Below the pieces are notes generated by a model. That model was given only the letters and a program-made list of their open reading frames with translations, made no database searches and was not told the DNA's origin. A DNA stretch of 64,000 bases, taken from Mortierella alpina. Its lineage: Eukaryota > Mortierellomycota > Mortierellomycetes > Mortierellales > Mortierellaceae. Below are positions 59,650 to 64,000 of the stretch, piece by piece. The position numbers and the translations under genes were made by a program. The DNA lies in contig JANATF010000001.1 in assembly GCA_029449245.1 (NCBI GenBank), positions 186,001 to 250,000 of the forward strand, in the 5' to 3' direction. Each line of letters begins with the position of its first letter. Position 1 is the stretch's first letter.

Positions 59650-62600
59650 GTGGCAAACGTTTATAATTGCACTTCAAGTGGCTCGGACGATCGTGCTTGC
59701 TCGGGACAAGCCCACCGTACCAGCAGTATCGCATTATACGCATTTCGGCACTAGTCGACGAGCATTCTCAAGAATCGGCTCTGATCGGCCAATAAAAGGT
59801 GCCATATGGTTACTATGGCCCATATGCGGGTGCCTAGGATCTCAGGCAGAGTGGGCCAGTGCTTCGATTTAGGTTCCTGAGCTGTGCAAATCTACATATA
59901 ACGCTGTATAAACACGCTGCAGAGCGCAACTGAGTCCTACCGGATCGCACCGAGTGCCCAGCGCTGCTACCAAAGGCACCAGGTAGTCATTGAGAGCCTC
60001 AGGGCTCTCTCTCTCTGATCGTTATTGCATGACCACAGCTTTGGAGTGCGACTTTGCGAATGCGGCTTTTGGTCATTCCATCTACTTTTCTCGAGCCTTG
60101 GAAGTGTGCTGCATCACGCCCGGCACTCTTTTCTTGGTTTACTCATCTTCGCAATCTGGGTCGCGGAGTCGACTCCTTTGCCATGGGGAAGGCTCTTTGC
60201 CGTGGAGAAGGTCCTTTACGATGGCGCATCTTGCGGATTCTTGAAATTGTTTATAATTGCGATTCAAGCAACTCGGACGATCCTGCTTGCTCTGGACAAG
60301 CCCACCATACCAGCAGTATCGCATTATACGCATTTCGGCACTAGTCGACTGATCGGCCAATAAAAGGTGCCATATGGTTACTATGGCCCATATGCGGGTG
60401 TCTGGGATCTCAGGCACAGATGGCCAGTGCTGTATATTTTGGTTTGGGCGTGTGCAAACTACATATTATGCTGTATAAACACCATGCAGCGCGCCATAGA
60501 GTCCTACCGGATCGCACCGAGTGCCCAGCGCTGCTACCAAAGGCACCAGGTAGTCATTGAGAGCCTCAGGGCTCTCTCTCTCTGATCGTTATTGCATGAC
60601 CACAGCTTTGGAGTGCGACTTTGCGAATGCGGCTTTTGGTCATTCCATCTACTTTTCTCGAGCCCTGAAAGTGTACTGCATCACGTCCGGCACTCTTTTC
60701 TTAGTTTGTTCATCTTCACAATCTGGGTCGTGGAATCGTCCCGTCCGTCAAGGAGAGGGCTCTTTTCGATGGCGAATCTTGCGGATTCTTGAAATTGTTT
60801 ATAAATGCAAATCAAGCAGCTCGGACGATCGAGCTTGCTCTGGACAAGCCCATCGTACCAGCAGTATCGCATTATACGCATTTCGGCACTAGTCGACGAG
60901 CATTCTCAAGAATCGGCTCTGATCGGCCAATAAAAGGTGCCATATGGTTACTATGGCCCATATGCGGGTGCCTAGGATCTCAGGCACAGTGGGCCAGTGC
61001 TGTATATTTAGGTTTGCGCGCGTGCAAACTACATATAACGCTGTATAAACACCATGCAGCGCGCCACAGAGTCCTATCGGATCGCTTTGAGTGCCCAGCG
61101 CCGCTATCAAGGACATCAGGTAGCCATTGAGGGACCCAGGGCTCTCTCTCGCTCTGATCATTATCGTATGACCACAGCTTTGGAGTGCGACCTTGCGAAT
61201 GCGGCTTTTGGTCATTCCATCTACTTTTCTCGAGCCCTGGAAGTGTGCTGCATCACGCCCGGCACTCTTTTCTTAGTTTGTTCATCTTCGCAATCTGGGT
61301 TGCGGAATCGTCCCGTCCGTCAAGGAGAGGGCTCTTTTCGATGGCGAATCTTGCAGATTCTTGAAATTGTTTATAAATGCAAATCAAGCAGCTCGGACGA
61401 TCGAGCTTGCTCTGGACAAGCCCATCGTACCAGCAGTATCGCATTATACGCATTTCGGCACTAGTCGACGAACATTCTCAAGAATCGGCTCTGATCGGCC
61501 AATAAAAGGTGCCATATGGTTACTATGGCCCATATGCGGGTGCCTAGGATCTCAGGCACAGTGGGCCAGTGCTGTATATTTAGGTTTGCGCGCGTGCAAA
61601 CTACATATAACGCTGTATAAACACCATGCAGCGCGCCACAGAGTCCTATCGGATCGCTTTGAGTGCCCAGCGCCGCTATCAAGGACATCAGGTAGCCATT
61701 GAGGGACCCAGGGCTCTCTCTCGCTCTGATCATTATCGTATGACCACAGCTTTGGAGTGCGACTTTGCGAATGCGGCTTTTGGTCATTCCATCTACTTTT
61801 CTCGAGCCCTGGAAGTGTGCTGCATCACGCCCGGCACTCTTTTCTTAGTTTGTTCATCTTCACAATCTGGGTTGCGGAATCGTCCCGTCCGTCAAGGAGA
61901 GGGCTCTTTTCGATGGCGAATCTTGCAGATTCTTGAAATTGTTTATAAATGCAATTCAAGCAGCTAGGACGATCGAGCTTGCTCGGGACAAGCCCACCGT
62001 ACCAGCAGCATCGCATTATACGCATTTCGGCACTAGTCGACGAGCATTCGCAAGCATTGGCTCTGATCGGCCAATAAAAGGTGCCATATGGTTACTATGG
62101 CCCATATGGTTACTATGGCCCATATGCGGGTATCTGGGATCTCAGGCACAGATGGCCAGTGCTTCGAATTAGGTTCGTGGACTGTGCAAACTACATATAA
62201 TGCTGTATAAACACCATGCAGCGCGCCACAGAGTCCAACCGGATCGCTTTGAGTGCCCAGCGCCGCTATCAAGGCACCAGGTAGTCATTGAGAGCCCTAG
62301 GATTCTCTCTCTCTGATCGTTATCGTATGGCCACAGCTTTGGAGTGCGACTTTGCGAATGCGGCTTTTGGTCATTCCATCTACTTTTCTCCAGCCCTGGA
62401 AGTGTGCTGCATCACGCCCGGCACTCTTTTCTTAGTTTGTTCATCTTTGCAATCTGGTTCGCGGAATCGTCCCGTCCGTCAAGGAGAGGGCTCTTTTCGA
62501 AGGCGAATCTTGCGGATTCTTGAAATTGTTTATAAATGCAATTCAAACAGCTAGGACGATCGAGCCTGCTCGGGACAAGTCCTCCGTACCAGCAGTATCG

Positions 62601-62699
62601 TATTATACGCCTTTCTGCACTAGTCGACGAGCATTCACAAGAACCGGCCTTGATCGGCCAATAAGAGGGGACATATGGTGACTATGGCCCATAGGCAGG
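59650..62699. repeat. Tandem array, about 5.3 copies of a ~572-bp unit
   Basis: The marker CAGCAGTATCGCATTATACG (or a near copy) recurs at 59721, 60311, 60859, 61431, 62003 and 62590, so steps are 590, 548, 572, 572 and 587. Copies starting at 60859 and 61431 are almost identical, which speaks for recent duplication; the outer copies have more differences. Copy 2 lacks 22 bases after CACTAGTCGAC (60350); copy 5 has an 18-base duplication (ATATGGTTACTATGGCCC, ~62088-62123). Each unit carries CCAATAAAAGG, a hairpin GTGCCTaggatcTCAGGCAC and GTATAAACACC before an ATG. Frames of up to 136 codons occur, but 572 is not a multiple of three and other copies break them, so I take the unit as non-coding. 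The right end decays at ~62640-62699. Confidence 0.95.
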
Positions 62700-62883
62700 C
62701 GCAGTGGTCTGACAACATACAGGCGCGAAAATCCCAACACGTTAAAGCTGCGGCAATTTTCAAAAGTGCTATTTTCCATCCAAAACGCGTAATATATTCT
62801 GCTGGCTGGTCTATGGTCTACAGGAAAATAAGTAAAGGGTGAGGGGCCACAAACGAGGAAGGAAAAAAATTACCACGAAAAGG

Positions 62884-62894
62884 AGAGAGAGAGA

Positions 62895-62926
<32 letters not shown>
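62884..62926. repeat. (GA)n(GT)n(GA)n microsatellite
   Basis: A compound dinucleotide run between the array and the 3' end of the R3H gene. The rest of 62700-62957 is AT-rich and shows no gene. Confidence 0.95.
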
Positions 62927-62957
62927 CAAAAGGAAAAGCCGAGTGACAATGATTGAT

Positions 62958-64000
62958 CTAAAACAGCGGCCGTGTAGTTGGATACAGGTACTCGAAAAAG
63001 GTCATGTCAGGGCGCAGACAGTTGGACACTTTTGTCGGTTGGACCTTGTTCCAGAGCTGATCCAATTCATGGACAGGCAGCTCCTGGACGTGCTCCAACG
63101 TCTTTTGCCGCTTTCCCGGCAAGGGTCGCGAGGAACCAAGTGCTGCCTTTGGTGCACTTTTAGCAACGGGCGAGGCAGCCAACTGGCCAATCGAATCCAA
63201 ATGAGATGGATGGCAGATGTAAACCCAGCGTTTACCATCCAGCGCAGTCTTACCTAAGGATCAAACACCAGAGTGGCAGTGAGCTCGCGTGTCAGTCAAA
63301 ATCGCTCAAAAGAACCGAGGAGAGGATCAAAAGGAAGGACACTGCGTCTAGAGTACTTACTGAAAGAGACAAGGCCATAGAACGCGCAGAGTGCGTGAGC
63401 AACAAACCGCAAAAATTGGTCCTGGATGTCCCATCGCAGATAAATCTGGCACTTGTCACCATCATCATCATCATCAGCTTGCGGGACCGATGCCACACCG
63501 GTAACACCGGTATCTACTGACGCCGACTTGTGTTCTTGCTCCTTGGCAGGTGTGACAGCCGCACCTCCGACTGCCACCTCGGGATTCTTAACCAGTACCC
63601 AATTGGAGTTGTCTTCAGTCTCGGCCTCAGCAAGAACATCATCGTCCGATGACTCGCTCTCCGCAACCAGCTCTACAGGTTCTGAAGGATCACGCTCTAC
63701 CGTGTCATTGTTCTCACTTCCTGCCACCTCGTCCTCGAGATCAGAAAGCGTGAGCTGATCCAAAAAGCTGACCAATTCGCCTTCATATTGCATCACAACG
63801 CCCTTTGGCACATGCACCTTCTTAATATCCTTCCGCTGGGCTCTCGTCAGCAAATGATGCCCGATCGGCGGTGTTGAAGGTGAAGCCGGCTTGGCCTCAC
63901 CAACCGAGGACTCGGATTCTACGTTGGATCGCCTTGAGGAAGGCGGGTTGTTGCGGATCATGGACTCGATCATGGCGTCGTATTTCCAATGAAAGGACGG
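62958..64000 (-). CDS. R3H-domain protein, 5' part outside window
   Basis: R3H domains bind single-stranded nucleic acids. Two exon parts are visible: 64000-63361 (open to the window edge, frame in step with FHWKYDAMIESMI) and 63253-62958 (stop TAG at 62960-62958), joined in phase 1. The R3H motif itself is RFVAH (R-x3-H) inside DQFLRFVAHALCAFYGLVSF, followed across the junction by LDGKRWVYICHPSH. Before it lie a basic segment (RAQRKDIKKVHVPKG), an acidic stretch (SESSDDDVLAEAETED) and an Asp run. The C-terminus holds Pro/Lys-rich sequence and DMTFFEYLYPTTRPLF. The N-terminal segment may be the R3H-associated domain of fungal proteins, but this is a guess. No lesion seen; start not in window. 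Confidence 0.75.

Noticed and set aside
59990-62554. ORFs of 66-136 codons on both strands of the tandem array
   Set aside because: The unit length of 572 is not a multiple of three, frames are open on both strands, and most copies break them.
1-64000. CRISPR arrays, operons, insertion sequences, ribosome binding sites
   Set aside because: The window is eukaryotic; the only regular array is the 572-bp tandem repeat, which has no spacer structure.
1-64000. A biosynthetic or defence gene cluster
   Set aside because: The genes are unrelated housekeeping and regulatory functions with separate promoters; the carbohydrate genes are several kilobases apart and not co-oriented as a unit.

Overview
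The window is eukaryotic and fungal. Nearly every gene is broken by short spliceosomal introns (about 45 to 250 bases, GT-AG). The proteins belong to fungal families (Zn2Cys6 factor, GPI-anchored Cu-only SOD, FHA/Tos4-like protein), and a spliceosomal U2 snRNA gene is present. Intron density, short intergenic spacing around housekeeping genes and a 7-TM-like protein type I associate with early-diverging fungi point to Mucoromycota, most likely Mortierellaceae. That placement is inference; no marker gene here proves it.

Layout. 1-9.8 kb: three minus-strand genes, namely ceramide synthase (cut by the window start), the GPI mannosyltransferase PIG-M/GPI14 and a 15-exon glycogen debranching enzyme. 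10.2-13.5 kb: an unrecognised five-exon gene (-) and a 7-TM-like membrane protein (+). 13.7-20 kb: an eIF4E class II (4EHP-like) protein with a long N-terminal extension (-), a small ORF (+) and a Cu-only superoxide dismutase (-). 20-23.5 kb: no supported gene. 23.5-38 kb is dense: UDP-glucose pyrophosphorylase (-), the small Golgi protein Kish (+), a kanadaptin-like FHA protein (+), proteasome subunit Rpn1 (-), a small mitochondrial-type protein (+), a galactose mutarotase (-) and AlkB homologue 1 (+). 38-43.6 kb: a 1591-residue Zn2Cys6 transcription factor (-). 43.6-51.7 kb is gene-poor, with one possible spliced gene end and one frameshifted relic. 51.7-58.2 kb: a Tos4-like FHA protein (+) and a NIMA-type kinase (-), convergent. 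59.3 kb: U2 snRNA with its own TATA box. 59.65-62.7 kb: a tandem array of about 572-bp units. 62.9-64 kb: an R3H-domain protein (-) cut by the window end.

Functional links. UDP-glucose pyrophosphorylase, glycogen debranching enzyme and galactose mutarotase all feed the glucose-1-phosphate/UDP-glucose pool, but they lie kilobases apart with separate promoters. This is ordinary fungal chromosome, not a cluster. PIG-M, ceramide synthase and the GPI-anchored SOD share the secretory/GPI theme only loosely.

Exon coordinates were worked out by hand from splice sites, reading phase and family similarity. For the recognised complete genes the exon lengths sum to a multiple of three. The least expected items are the U2 gene beside a young tandem array, two GC-AG introns in neighbouring genes, a Kish gene whose first coding exon is only the start codon, an unrecognised five-exon gene and a frameshifted relic gene.
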